NCBI GenBank assembly: GCA_028825045.1
Contig: JAPKAY010000002.1
Coordinates: 62,001-126,000 of the forward strand
Origin: Halioglobus sp.
Lineage (GTDB): Bacteria; Pseudomonadota; Gammaproteobacteria; Pseudomonadales; Halieaceae
Direction of reading: 5' to 3'
Length of the DNA stretch: 64,000 nucleotides
The notes beneath the pieces are model-generated. The model did no database searches, was not told the DNA's origin, and was given only the letters and a program-made list of their open reading frames with translations. Numbering within the stretch: the first letter of the stretch is position 1; each line of letters starts with the position of its first letter. Of the stretch, positions 33,056 to 41,868 are shown in pieces. Position numbers and translations under genes: made by a program.

Positions 33056-34674
33056 GCGGTTTCCGCGCGGCCTTCAGCCACGGGTAAGTAGTAGTATTTT
33101 CGCCAGATCTGTCGGTAGCGTTCGACCTCTCTTTGCCAGCGATCAGAATCCCATTGCAGCTCCTTCGCACAGATTTGTTCCAGCTCGGCAAATAATGATT
33201 CCCCACCCTTTTCCAACAGCAGACCAAGACGTGTGCGCCGCAGTAGTAAATCATCCAGGTGCAGTACTGATTCATTACGTGCAGCCCAGCGGCACTCCGC
33301 AAGACAGAATTCGGTATTACCTACAAGTTGATGCTCGCCTTCATTCGCCTGTTCTAATAATGCTTTTGCATGCTTTCCGTAACGCCCGATCAGCCGCTGG
33401 GCCCAGCGCATATTCTCGATACCAAGATCAGCGGGGGTAATGTCGGGCGCACTGAAGATTGCATCACTGGGTTCCTTCGATTCCACGCTGCCAAGAGTTG
33501 GGGCAGCCGCGCGAATAGCATCAAGTGCAATTAGCCGGAATGTGGTGAGCTTACCTCCGCTAACAGTCACTAGCCCCGCATCCACCCATACTGCATGATC
33601 TCGTCTTTCTTTGGAGGGGTCAGTAGATTTCTCGGAACCGATGACGGGCCGCACGCCGGACCAGGTGGAGATGACATCCTCCTGGCCAAGTTGATGGTCG
33701 GGAAATAATGCGTGCACGACCTGCAACAGGTAGTCCAGCTCTGCTGCACTGATAGTCGCTTCCTGATCGATATCCTCCTGATGATCCAGATCAGTTGTGC
33801 CAACCACGGTGGTCCCCTCCCAGGGGAAAACAAAAACTGGTCGCTTATCGACCGGATGAAACAGGGATAAGGCATCTGCCACCGGAAGCTTTGCCATGGG
33901 AAAAACCAGATGGCTGCCGCGCAACGGGCGAATACGTTTTTCCGGATTGACCTCATTGCGAAGCTGATCTGCCCAGGCGCCTGTAGCATTAATAACAGTC
34001 CTGCACACTACCTCAATTTGCTCATCACTCTCCTCGTCCCGCAGCAGCACGCCAGTCACCTGGCCGTTAGTCTTGATCAGTGATTGTGCCTTCACATAGT
34101 TTACGGCTTGACCACCGGCCGCTATCGCATCCTGCAGCACGCGCACCACCAGCCGAGCATCATCGGTTACTGTGTCGGTGTAATACATTGCACCCGTGAT
34201 GCCATCGCTATTGATGCCAGCATAGTGCTGCTCGACACTAAGTGTGTTGAAGTAGCGATGATTTTTTATGCCCGCCAGTCGATCGTACAGCCACAGCAAA
34301 ATACTAAAGGGTATCCGGCCCGGAAATTGGCCTTTGCGCAGCGTGAAATAGTAACCCATGCGCTCAACCAACCCAGGAACTTCAGTCAACAGCCTTTCGC
34401 GTTCACCTAGGGAGTCCTTGGTCAGTTTTATATCCCCATGGGAAATATAGCGCAGGCCACCGTGCACCATTTTGGAAGATCGACTTGAGGTGCCCCAAGC
34501 GTAATCCCGCTGCTCCACCAATAGCACTTTGAGCCCACGTCTGGCGGCTTCACGCAGAATGCCCGCGCCGATAATGCCTCCGCCAACAATGACCATATCC
34601 CAATTCTGATCACCGTTACGCAAGGACTGCCATAGGGCCTCACGGTTCGTAAATCCGCTGTAATCAGCGCTCAT
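33052..34674 (-). CDS. glpD: Aerobic glycerol-3-phosphate dehydrogenase, GlpD-like
   Basis: A 540-residue FAD enzyme oxidising glycerol-3-phosphate to dihydroxyacetone phosphate at the inner membrane and passing electrons to quinone. Seen: dinucleotide fold VIVGGGIIGAGILREAARRG near 28-47, the family signature GTSSRSSKMVHGGLRYI near 63-79, VINATGAWAD near 228, and GGKLTTFR near 388. C-terminal alpha-helical domain present. It sits between the AGPS-like oxidase (28 bases upstream) and the FGGY kinase (4-base overlap). Length matches the GlpA/GlpD family. Confidence 0.9.
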   Translation of the reverse strand: MSADYSGFTNREALWQSLRNGDQNWDMVIVGGGIIGAGILREAARRGLKVLLVEQRDYAWGTSSRSSKMVHGGLRYISHGDIKLTKDSLGERERLLTEVPGLVERMGYYFTLRKGQFPGRIPFSILLWLYDRLAGIKNHRYFNTLSVEQHYAGINSDGITGAMYYTDTVTDDARLVVRVLQDAIAAGGQAVNYVKAQSLIKTNGQVTGVLLRDEESDEQIEVVCRTVINATGAWADQLRNEVNPEKRIRPLRGSHLVFPMAKLPVADALSLFHPVDKRPVFVFPWEGTTVVGTTDLDHQEDIDQEATISAAELDYLLQVVHALFPDHQLGQEDVISTWSGVRPVIGSEKSTDPSKERRDHAVWVDAGLVTVSGGKLTTFRLIALDAIRAAAPTLGSVESKEPSDAIFSAPDITPADLGIENMRWAQRLIGRYGKHAKALLEQANEGEHQLVGNTEFCLAECRWAARNESVLHLDDLLLRRTRLGLLLEKGGESLFAELEQICAKELQWDSDRWQREVERYRQIWRKYYYLPVAEGRAETA

Positions 34675-34702
34675 TTTTTTCGCCTAGTTAGTTCAGAAAA
34701 AG

Positions 34703-36301
34703 TCACGGTAGCAATTTCCCGGGGTTCATCTGTTGCTGTGCATCGAAAACCTTCACCAACCCCTGAATCGCCTTGATACCCAATTCGCCTTTTTCCGATG
34801 GCAAGTACTGAGCATGATCCTTCCCTACACCGTGCTGATGACTGATGGTACCGCCAAATCGCACAATCGCTTCGGCGCCAGCAGCTTTCAACTTCTTCCA
34901 GCGCTCAAGCGTTTCTTCGTAACTGCTACCGCAACGAAAGATGTAGGTTGTGTACACGCTGGACCCTTGTCCGTACATGTGTGACAAGTGGGTAAACGCA
35001 TGCACCGGTTCCCCTTCATCTTCTAACGCATGGGTGATATCACTTTGAATTCCTGCCGCGGCATCAGCAACTCGCACCCAGTCAACGGCTGTTTCCATAG
35101 TGTCAACCGCATAACCGGCATCCCACAAACCATGGCGCAAATAGGGAGAACGGAAACGGCTGTGCTCCCATTTTTTGCCCAGCGCAGCGCCTGCGCCAAC
35201 GCCACCGTGACGTTTTGCTATCTCTCTGGTAAGACGCAGAGCGGCGGCACATTGCCCCTTCGATCCAGTAACACCGAACGTGAACATAACTTTTTCACCT
35301 GCGACGCCACGCATTTTTAGATAGGATTCCAACAGACCAATGATGCGCGCGCTACCAGCGAGCTTAAGTTGCGTAAACGTCTCCAACTGGTTACTCAAAC
35401 GCATCATGGACAGTTGCATTTTGTTTTGGACGATTTCCCGAACCGCCACCAGTGCTACTTCCCAACTCGGGAAAAAAAGTACGTGAAAGGCTTCCTGCGC
35501 GGGTAGCGGAGTGACCCGCACTTTAACCTCAGTAATGATACCAAGACGGCCCTCTGTACCAAGGAAAAATTCACGTATGTCCGGTCCCGCTGAGCTCGCT
35601 GGGAAGGTAGGAATATCGAGTGTGCCCTCCAGGGTTTCAATCCGACCACCGGCGAACATCTGCTCTATGCGCCCGTAGCGCATCGACTGTTGCCCACTGG
35701 AGCGGCTGGCCACCCAGCCACCTATCGTTGAAAGCTCCCATGACTGCGGATAGTGGCCGAGGGTATAACCCTCAGCAGCCAGTTGAGATTCCACATCCGG
35801 TCCTATTGTGCCGGCTCCAAACGTTGCGATCTGGCTCGCTTTATCCAATGACATCAGTTGCTTCATACCCGTCATGTCAATGGTTAACACGGGGCGGCCT
35901 TTTTCTTCGGGATTGATATGTCCCACTACCGAGGTGCCACCACCATAGGGAATAACATCAATTTGATTTTCCCGGGCGTGGTGCAATAAGTCCCGAACCT
36001 CCTCACTTGTCTCAGGAAAGGCAACAGCATCGGGAAAGACACCGAATTCACCGCTGCGCAGGGCAAGCCAATCTGGCAGGCTCTGCCCCCGGGCGTGACG
36101 CATACGATCCTCAGCATCGACACTGTAGAGCGCATGCCCCGGCAAGCGAGATTGCGGGACAGTCGCCAGCACCTGCTTCAGGCTAGCATCTGCTAAGGGC
36201 GCCGATTTGCCAATCAACCCTTCTAAAAAACCCAGTGCGGCGGAACTCAATTCGTAATCCAGTTCATTACTCTCATCGCCCCAGCCATTCCAGCGCTTCA
36301 T
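34703..36301 (-). CDS. FAD-binding oxidase similar to alkyldihydroxyacetonephosphate synthase
   Basis: A 532-residue VAO/PCMH-type flavoprotein. Seen: PYGGGTSVVGH near 118-128 (FAD pyrophosphate loop), GWVASRSSGQQSMRYG near 211-226, and the C-terminal GTISHQHGVGKDH near 492-504, which matches the His-rich active-site loop of AGPS. In eukaryotes AGPS swaps the acyl chain of acyl-DHAP for a fatty alcohol, making ether lipids; bacterial homologues paired with GlpD occur, for example in mycobacteria. The DHAP-producing neighbour fits, but an ordinary FAD oxidase acting on another substrate is an alternative. First gene of the operon. Confidence 0.8.
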   Translation of the reverse strand: MKRWNGWGDESNELDYELSSAALGFLEGLIGKSAPLADASLKQVLATVPQSRLPGHALYSVDAEDRMRHARGQSLPDWLALRSGEFGVFPDAVAFPETSEEVRDLLHHARENQIDVIPYGGGTSVVGHINPEEKGRPVLTIDMTGMKQLMSLDKASQIATFGAGTIGPDVESQLAAEGYTLGHYPQSWELSTIGGWVASRSSGQQSMRYGRIEQMFAGGRIETLEGTLDIPTFPASSAGPDIREFFLGTEGRLGIITEVKVRVTPLPAQEAFHVLFFPSWEVALVAVREIVQNKMQLSMMRLSNQLETFTQLKLAGSARIIGLLESYLKMRGVAGEKVMFTFGVTGSKGQCAAALRLTREIAKRHGGVGAGAALGKKWEHSRFRSPYLRHGLWDAGYAVDTMETAVDWVRVADAAAGIQSDITHALEDEGEPVHAFTHLSHMYGQGSSVYTTYIFRCGSSYEETLERWKKLKAAGAEAIVRFGGTISHQHGVGKDHAQYLPSEKGELGIKAIQGLVKVFDAQQQMNPGKLLP

Positions 36302-36992
36302 AGTCGGTTCCTATTGTGAGTGACGAGCATACATAACCTCTGATGATTCGGTGTCGCGAATTCCCTTAGTATAAAAGGCGCGTCGCCAAGAAACTAGACT
36401 GCTATCTACTCTTCGAACGCCGGTACGAATTGAGTAGGAAGTTAATTACCACCGGTAAACCCGGGGGACATCATTCGCGATCGGGCTACGTTCTACTGGA
36501 TTTGAATAGTTACTGAACCTTTGCTAGACACCCCGTTTGTATTGCCTATACTCACACGCTCTGACACCATTTCACACTAATGGGACCATGTAGTGTGCGG
36601 CATGCTGGTGACCGGTTATGTCTAGGCCCAAATGAGGAACACCTTGCTGCAGCCATAGACTCCCTCGATCACCGTAGCCGCGATTCCAATGGCCGCTGGC
36701 GTGCGCCACTGGTTTATTGGCCACAACCAACCCTCTGTTGTTGGATTGAATAGTTGCCCATGTCTTGTTCCGGCAGCGAGATCGCCCTGCACCTTTATCC
36801 CGGAGAAGGCGTGAATATGGCCCGGCGATTACCCGCAGCGCATACGGTGTTGCTTGCCGATCGCCGAAACGATGCCATGATGGCTATTCGCAATCACTTC
36901 GCCATGTCCTGATCCGCTCGTTGCGACAATCGCTCGGGTTTTCGGAACCACAGCTTTATGCATAACGAGGTATCCTTATCAACATCCGAATA
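36302..36992. other. Long gene-poor region, possibly a decayed gene
   Basis: 691 bases. Two short consecutive open frames look protein-like: 36580 to about 36750 (with LGPNEEHLAAAIDSLDHR and GRWRAPLVYWPQP) and 36760-36912 (with LHLYPGEGVNMARRL and HTVLLADRRNDAM). Neither is recognised and they are in different frames. Together they could be a frameshifted, dying gene, or chance. The part 36302-36560 shows nothing beyond a likely promoter zone for the leftward operon. Confidence 0.35.
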
Positions 36993-37601
36993 GTGTTCTG
37001 CCTATATTTGAGCTTCCTGTTAACAGCCTGCAGTTCGACAGCGAAAATAGAAAAGTCCTGGGTAGACAAGGACGTCCAAACCAAGGCGCTGCACGGCGTT
37101 CTAGTGGTGGCCGTGGCCAAAACCGAGGAGGGGCGACGCGCCTTCGAACAAGAGTTCACACAAGCACTGCAGCAGCAAGGTGTGCATGCCGTTGCCAGTT
37201 ACACCATCAAGGGCGGTACTGATCTTGATAAGGAGGATGTGATCGTCATGGCTGCTCAGGCCGGGGTAGACACCGCTTTGGTCACCCTGTTTGCCGGACG
37301 CGACCACAGTGAGGTGCTTCACGCCGGTCGCAAATATTATGCCTACGCCCCCGTTTACGGACGAGACTACTACGGCCGGGGCCGGGTCTATGGTGTGCCT
37401 TACCAGGTGGGACAGACCTCAGATTTCTGGTCGCAGCACAACTCCATCCATCTCGAGGCCAGCCTCTATGAGATCAAAACGGAAGATCTGCTATGGCGCG
37501 CATCTTCAGGCATGCAAGAACAAAGCGATGTGGCGATCATGCGCCCGGCCTTTATCAAGTCATTCATGCAGGATCTGGCTGCACAGGGGCTGGTCGACTA
37601 G
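36993..37601 (+). CDS. Lipoprotein of unknown function (DUF4136-like)
   Basis: A 202-residue lipoprotein with lipobox LTAC (Cys13 from GTG). The mature protein has SWVDKD near the N-terminus, a Tyr/Gly-rich stretch (YYAYAPVYGRDYYGRGRVYG) and ends with the helix FMQDLAAQGLVD; the pattern resembles DUF4136-type outer-membrane lipoproteins. The GTG start yields a signal peptide with no basic residue and has no ribosome site. An ATC at 36978, 7 bases after GAGG, would add IRIV-type residues with an Arg and make a normal signal. The frame is closed by TAA at 36963. Monocistronic. Confidence 0.72.
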   Translation: MFCLYLSFLLTACSSTAKIEKSWVDKDVQTKALHGVLVVAVAKTEEGRRAFEQEFTQALQQQGVHAVASYTIKGGTDLDKEDVIVMAAQAGVDTALVTLFAGRDHSEVLHAGRKYYAYAPVYGRDYYGRGRVYGVPYQVGQTSDFWSQHNSIHLEASLYEIKTEDLLWRASSGMQEQSDVAIMRPAFIKSFMQDLAAQGLVD

Positions 37602-37636
37602 TCTGCACACAACCAGCTCTGTTGTAACTTTCAAGT

Positions 37637-37662
37637 CCTCGTGCGGAGTTTGATGCACGAGG
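37637..37662 (+). terminator. Strong 8-bp hairpin after the lipoprotein gene
   Basis: CCTCGTGC (37637-37644) and GCACGAGG (37655-37662) form a perfect 8-bp stem with a 10-base loop, 35 bases after the stop. There is no T-run, so it may stabilise mRNA ends or pause polymerase rather than act as a classic terminator. Confidence 0.4.
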
Positions 37663-38006
37663 CACCTGTCGGCCATATGAAGTGGATTGGTCTGCCGGAC
37701 GTAGGCGGCTTCCTTATCGTTTGACCCTTATCCTATAGCAATCATCCTAGGCCCAACAGCGTAGCCGGACAAATTGGCGCAGGACTATCTTATTCACAAT
37801 ACCAGAGGCATGTTTTATACACAGATTTCACAAACACATAGCGGTCCAATGGCTATACTAGTGGACACTGATGAATCCTTGGGGATATACAATCCTGGAG
37901 GTAAACGCACACTGTGCGCAGCGTCTGTCAGAGAAATAGGGCAGCCGCGGCGCGCGGCGCCTAGAAGCTGCTTTTCGCGGCACAGCTCACAGCGGGAGAC
38001 AAACAA
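37663..38006. other. Intergenic region upstream of the D-aminoacylase gene
   Basis: 344 bases. No gene is supported. A GC-only near-palindrome (GCCGCGGCGCGCGGCGCC type) near 37943-37962 precedes the next start by about 45 bases and could form a leader hairpin. GGGAG near 37992 is the ribosome site of the next gene. Confidence 0.4.
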
Positions 38007-39734
38007 ATGTACGACATGGTTATTCGGAATGGGAGCGTCATCGACGGCAGTGGCTCAGCGGCGCAAGAGTGCGATGTGGCCATCACAGATGGACGCATCG
38101 CCGCAGTCGGCAAAGATTTGGGGCCGGGCAGCAAAGAAGTAGACGCCAGGGGCCTATTGGTCACACCCGGCTGGGTCGACATCCACACCCATTATGACGG
38201 GCAGGTGAGCTGGGATCCCATGCTGTCGCCCTCCAGTTGGAACGGCGTAACCACCGTAGTGATGGGGAATTGCGGCGTGGGCTTTGCGCCGGTTGTTCCC
38301 GGCAAGGAGGACTACCTCATTCAACTGATGGAAGGCGTAGAAGACATCCCCGGCGCCGCGCTGGTCGAGGGTATTCAGTGGGACTGGGAAACCTTTCCGG
38401 AATATCTTGATGCAATTGACAAGCTTCCGCATGCCATCGACTTCGGTGCGCAGGTGCCCCATGGCGCGGTGCGAACTTACGTAATGGGCGAGCGCGGGGC
38501 CAACAATGAGATGGCCAGCCCACAAGAAGTGGATGCTATGGCCGCCATCGTCAAGGAGGGCTTGCAGGCAGGTGCGCTGGGGTTTTCTACCACACGTACC
38601 ATCTTGCACCGAGCAAAGGACGGTGAGCTGGCCCCTGGCACTACCGCAGACCGAGAGGAAGTCATCGGGATCGGCCGTGTGCTGGGCGAGGTAGGTCACG
38701 GCGTGTTCGAGGTCGCCAGCGATCTCGCACCGGAGGAGGAAGAACTGGCGTGGATGAGCCAGATAGGCCGCGAAACCGGCCGGCCCGTCACCTTTGCCTG
38801 CCTGCAAAACAACGAAGACCCGCAGCAGTGGCAGCGCTTGCTAACCGCCGTTGAAAAGGATCGAGCCAATGGCGGTACGCTGACACCGCAGGTGGCGCAA
38901 CGCCCCGCGGGCGTTTTGTTCAGCCTGGAAAGCTCAGGACACCCCTTCATTCTGCACGAAGCGTATCAGCCACTAGCAGCATTGCCGCTCGCTGAGCGGG
39001 TAGCAGCTTTGAGCGAGCCCGAAATGCGCCGCTCCATACTCGACAATCCGCCGGACCTTAGTGGCCTGCCAGAAGTCTTTACCAAGAGCTTGACCGCCTG
39101 GGACAACATGTTCCCTTTGGGCGATCCCATCGACTACGAGCCAGCGCGCGACCAAAGTGTACTGCACCAGGCAGAGCGCAAGGGCTGTTCCCCGGCTGAG
39201 TTGGCCTACGATACGATGCTGGAGCGCAACGGCAAAGGTATTATCTATATGCCGCTGCTGGGTTACTCCAATGGCAATTTTGAAGCGCTGCGTGAAATGA
39301 TGCAGCATCCCCACGCTGTGTTTGGCCTGTCCGATGGCGGCGCTCACTGCGGCCTGATTTGCGATGCCAGTATGCCGAGCTACCTGCTCACTCACTGGGC
39401 CCGGGATCGCAGCCGAGGGGAGCGCTTGCCGATCGAAGAACTGGTCCACAAGCAGACCCGGCGTACGGCCACATTTTATGGGCTCGACGACCGCGGTCTT
39501 ATCGCTGTGGGCATGAAGGCAGACATCAATGTCATTGACTACGACGGTCTGACCATTCACCCACCGGAAATGGTCTACGATCTGCCCGCCGAGGCGCGTC
39601 GACTGGTACAACGTGTCGACGGTTACCGAATGACGATCTGTAGTGGCGAGGTAATCCTTGAAAACGGAACCCCCACAGGTGCCATGCCCGGCAGACTGGT
39701 ACGGGGACCTCAGGAGGCGCCAGTTGCAGCCTGA
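38007..39734 (+). CDS. N-acyl-D-amino-acid deacylase (amidohydrolase family)
   Basis: A 575-residue zinc-dependent amidohydrolase that removes acyl groups from N-acyl-D-amino acids (EC 3.5.1.81-like). Seen: MYDMVIRNGSVIDGSG at the start, metal motif GWVDIHTHYDGQ near 54-65 (HxH plus D), GNCGVGFAP near 92-100, GALGFSTTR near 189-197, and the late metal Asp in LSDGGAH near 443. All match the D-aminoacylase subgroup. No signal peptide: cytoplasmic. Stands alone with its own ribosome site and a terminator-like hairpin after it. Substrate side chain cannot be deduced. Confidence 0.88.
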   Translation: MYDMVIRNGSVIDGSGSAAQECDVAITDGRIAAVGKDLGPGSKEVDARGLLVTPGWVDIHTHYDGQVSWDPMLSPSSWNGVTTVVMGNCGVGFAPVVPGKEDYLIQLMEGVEDIPGAALVEGIQWDWETFPEYLDAIDKLPHAIDFGAQVPHGAVRTYVMGERGANNEMASPQEVDAMAAIVKEGLQAGALGFSTTRTILHRAKDGELAPGTTADREEVIGIGRVLGEVGHGVFEVASDLAPEEEELAWMSQIGRETGRPVTFACLQNNEDPQQWQRLLTAVEKDRANGGTLTPQVAQRPAGVLFSLESSGHPFILHEAYQPLAALPLAERVAALSEPEMRRSILDNPPDLSGLPEVFTKSLTAWDNMFPLGDPIDYEPARDQSVLHQAERKGCSPAELAYDTMLERNGKGIIYMPLLGYSNGNFEALREMMQHPHAVFGLSDGGAHCGLICDASMPSYLLTHWARDRSRGERLPIEELVHKQTRRTATFYGLDDRGLIAVGMKADINVIDYDGLTIHPPEMVYDLPAEARRLVQRVDGYRMTICSGEVILENGTPTGAMPGRLVRGPQEAPVAA

Positions 39735-39755
39735 CAAAGAAGATTGATGCTTATT

Positions 39756-39774
39756 CCAGCGTGAACGCTGGTTT
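39756..39774 (+). terminator. Possible terminator of the D-aminoacylase gene
   Basis: CCAGCG-TGAA-CGCTGG (39756-39771) is a perfect 6-bp stem with a tetraloop, followed by only three T residues, 22 bases after the stop. Confidence 0.45.
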
Positions 39775-39869
39775 GAGAACAACTTGTCAGTCTCGCAAAA
39801 AATAAATTCGGTCCTTTGCTCTGAAATGACGATGACTGGCAAGGCTTCACCCGCGAGCAGACTCTCTCC

Positions 39870-40238
39870 CTAAACCGGGGATGACAGCCACTGCAGGGCT
39901 GTCGCTTTGTCTGCATAGTCAAAATGCCGCACTTCAGCCTGCACAAAATGATCAATTATGTGAGGCATAACGATCAGAATACCGCTGTCACTCACTGCCG
40001 CTACTTTTTTCACGCGGTCCCGGTGCTCGCGAACAAACTTCAAATGTTGGAACAGGGCACCAAAGCTATCCCAACCCGGGAAGTGCTCTGTCAGTATCAT
40101 TAAGCCCCGCAGGGGTCCGCTACTCTGATTGTAAGCGTCTACGACATCAGTGAGTTGCTTGAAGTCCGCGGCAGAAAGTTCACCATCGGGTGTCAGTGTG
40201 AGGATATTCGTGTCTAGATCTATTTTGTGATGCAGCAT
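39870..40238 (-). CDS. SpoIIAA-like STAS/SEC14-type protein
   Basis: 122 residues from ATG 40238, which follows GAGGG at 6 bases; the in-frame TTG at 40244 is dismissed. The protein has the alternating strand-helix pattern of the SpoIIAA-like family (DUF3478): LTPDGELSAADFKQL near 15-30, GLMILTEHFPGWDSFGALFQHLKFVREH in the middle and KKVAAVSDSG with the DxG turn. Such domains bind lipids or nucleotides or act as regulatory modules. No neighbour gives a clue: it lies between the D-aminoacylase (convergent) and the DJ-1/PfpI gene (divergent). Confidence 0.8.
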   Translation of the reverse strand: MLHHKIDLDTNILTLTPDGELSAADFKQLTDVVDAYNQSSGPLRGLMILTEHFPGWDSFGALFQHLKFVREHRDRVKKVAAVSDSGILIVMPHIIDHFVQAEVRHFDYADKATALQWLSSPV

Positions 40239-40384
40239 AATCAACCCTCGAGCCTGCGCAGAGCAATCAGACTAAACCATCCTGACAACAGAGGGTACCT
40301 GCAAATGGACTGCGCCGGGGAACCTCGCCATCGTGGAAAATTGAGTATAACCTCTACTGTCGTGGCTTCTCCTGGAATAAAAAA

Positions 40385-41047
40385 ATGAGATCACCCCCAT
40401 TCACGATTGGCGCTGTCCTTTATCCCGGCTTCGAGATGTTGGACATGTTCGGTCCACTGGAAATGTTCTCGATGCTGGGCACGGATAACGTTGAAATCAA
40501 GATGATTGCACAAAATATGAATTCTGTTGCCGCTGCGATGGGGGTTGCGCTGGATGCTGGTCCTCGCGTGGAACCCGATCACGATTTCAGTAGTTGTCCA
40601 CCTCTGGATATCGTGCTGGTTCCGGGGGGCTTCGGTACCAGAGCCGAGTTAGAAAATAGTGCCCTTCTGCATTTCCTCAAAGAAAAATCTGAGAGCGCAG
40701 ACATTGTCGCCTCCGTATGCACCGGTTCTGCCCTTCTGGCCAAGGCAGGTTGTCTGGAAGGTAAAAGCGCTACTTCAAACAAACAGTTTTTTTCGCTGGC
40801 GACCCAGCAATCCAGCAATGTGCAGTGGATCGAGAAGGCACGCTGGGTTGAGGACGAAAAGTTCTTTACCTCTTCGGGAGTATCTGCAGGTATGGATATG
40901 AGTTTGGCCATCATCACCCGATTATTTGGAATTGAAACAGCCGAGAATATAGCCAAGGCTACGGAATATAACTGGCACAGAGATGCTGATATCGATCCCT
41001 TCACGGCTGATTTAAATGAGGCGTCCAGAGCGATGGGGCTGATCTGA
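40385..41047 (+). CDS. DJ-1/PfpI-family protein (isonitrile hydratase-like)
   Basis: A 220-residue single-domain DJ-1/PfpI protein. Seen: VLYPGFEMLDMFGPLEMFSM near 11-30, LVPGGFGTR near 79, and the nucleophile elbow VCTGSALLAKAG near 116-127 with the reactive Cys. Asp14-equivalent and the GPLE segment match the cyclohexyl-isocyanide hydratase (InhA) subgroup of AraC-lacking proteins. Typical roles are isonitrile hydration or glyoxalase/deglycase-like chemistry; exact activity not determined. Monocistronic. Confidence 0.85.
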   Translation: MRSPPFTIGAVLYPGFEMLDMFGPLEMFSMLGTDNVEIKMIAQNMNSVAAAMGVALDAGPRVEPDHDFSSCPPLDIVLVPGGFGTRAELENSALLHFLKEKSESADIVASVCTGSALLAKAGCLEGKSATSNKQFFSLATQQSSNVQWIEKARWVEDEKFFTSSGVSAGMDMSLAIITRLFGIETAENIAKATEYNWHRDADIDPFTADLNEASRAMGLI

Positions 41048-41151
41048 TTGCAAAAAGCTATGTTTCTGAAGTAGCGGGGTCACAATCGAGCGAAGCGCAG
41101 TCACCAGCGCCACGTGATCACTGCGCCCCTGCCCAAATAGTAACCTGAGCA

Positions 41152-41655
41152 TTACAGCATCGAGACTCGATTCCCCACAGGCGCGTTTTGGACCGGAACT
41201 GCTCTGGCAATCGCCTCCGTTGCATCACCCCACCCCTCGCACTGAGAGCGCCCTGCCCGTCCGCGAACTCGGTTAAGGAGGCCCTTAAACAATGCGTAGA
41301 GATGGAAAAACCGCAGGATGTTACGCCGCTCGCAGGCATTGATGGGCTGCACTGCACAAATAAGCTTGTCGTCGTACATATACCGCTCCGACAAGCCAAC
41401 TGCGCCATAGGCAGTTACCTGCACCACGCTGCCGACTGGCAAACGAGGCCCCATAACGACAGCGTCCAGAAAATCACCCTCACCACCAATATACTGATGC
41501 ACCGAGCCATAGTTGTAGGGGCAGGGAAGAGGTGAAACAAAATCGACTCGGCCACTGCCATCTCGCTTGACGAAACTACCCCGGGGAATCTCGATCACGA
41601 CGTCCACCCGTGGCAGAGAGTTCAGCGGAGTCAGGGTACTTATTTTAGCTGGCAA
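41152..41655 (-). CDS. Divergent inorganic pyrophosphatase homologue
   Basis: Type I pyrophosphatase fold, 167 residues from TTG 41655; this start puts 18 residues before VVIEIPRG, like E. coli PPase. A longer start (TTG 41703) is possible, and no ATG or GTG exists before the upstream stop. Seen: VVIEIPRGSF, PCPYNYG, GEGDFLDAVVMGPR and YDDKLICAV. Compared from memory with E. coli, the first metal Asp of GDGDPLD-type motif is Glu, the Asp near position 97 also reads as Glu, and the late Lys region reads SQCEGW. Activity may therefore be altered. Upstream lies the CehA-type lipoprotein gene, same direction. Confidence 0.72.
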   Translation of the reverse strand: MPAKISTLTPLNSLPRVDVVIEIPRGSFVKRDGSGRVDFVSPLPCPYNYGSVHQYIGGEGDFLDAVVMGPRLPVGSVVQVTAYGAVGLSERYMYDDKLICAVQPINACERRNILRFFHLYALFKGLLNRVRGRAGRSQCEGWGDATEAIARAVPVQNAPVGNRVSML

Positions 41656-41868
41656 TCTAACGCGCTCGGCTGCAAGTCGCGAGCAGCCCCTGCCAACTGC
41701 CAATACACTAGACGCCCCAATATCCCGGTCACACCAATGTCGTTGCAGTTCTGGAACAGGACGGCATTCAAGGCGATGCTACCGCAGCTCAGCTTGATCG
41801 GGGCGCGCGGTGTGACAATGTGCATTCAAATAACCAGCAATGCCCTGGAATCTGATTGGCGGTCCAGT

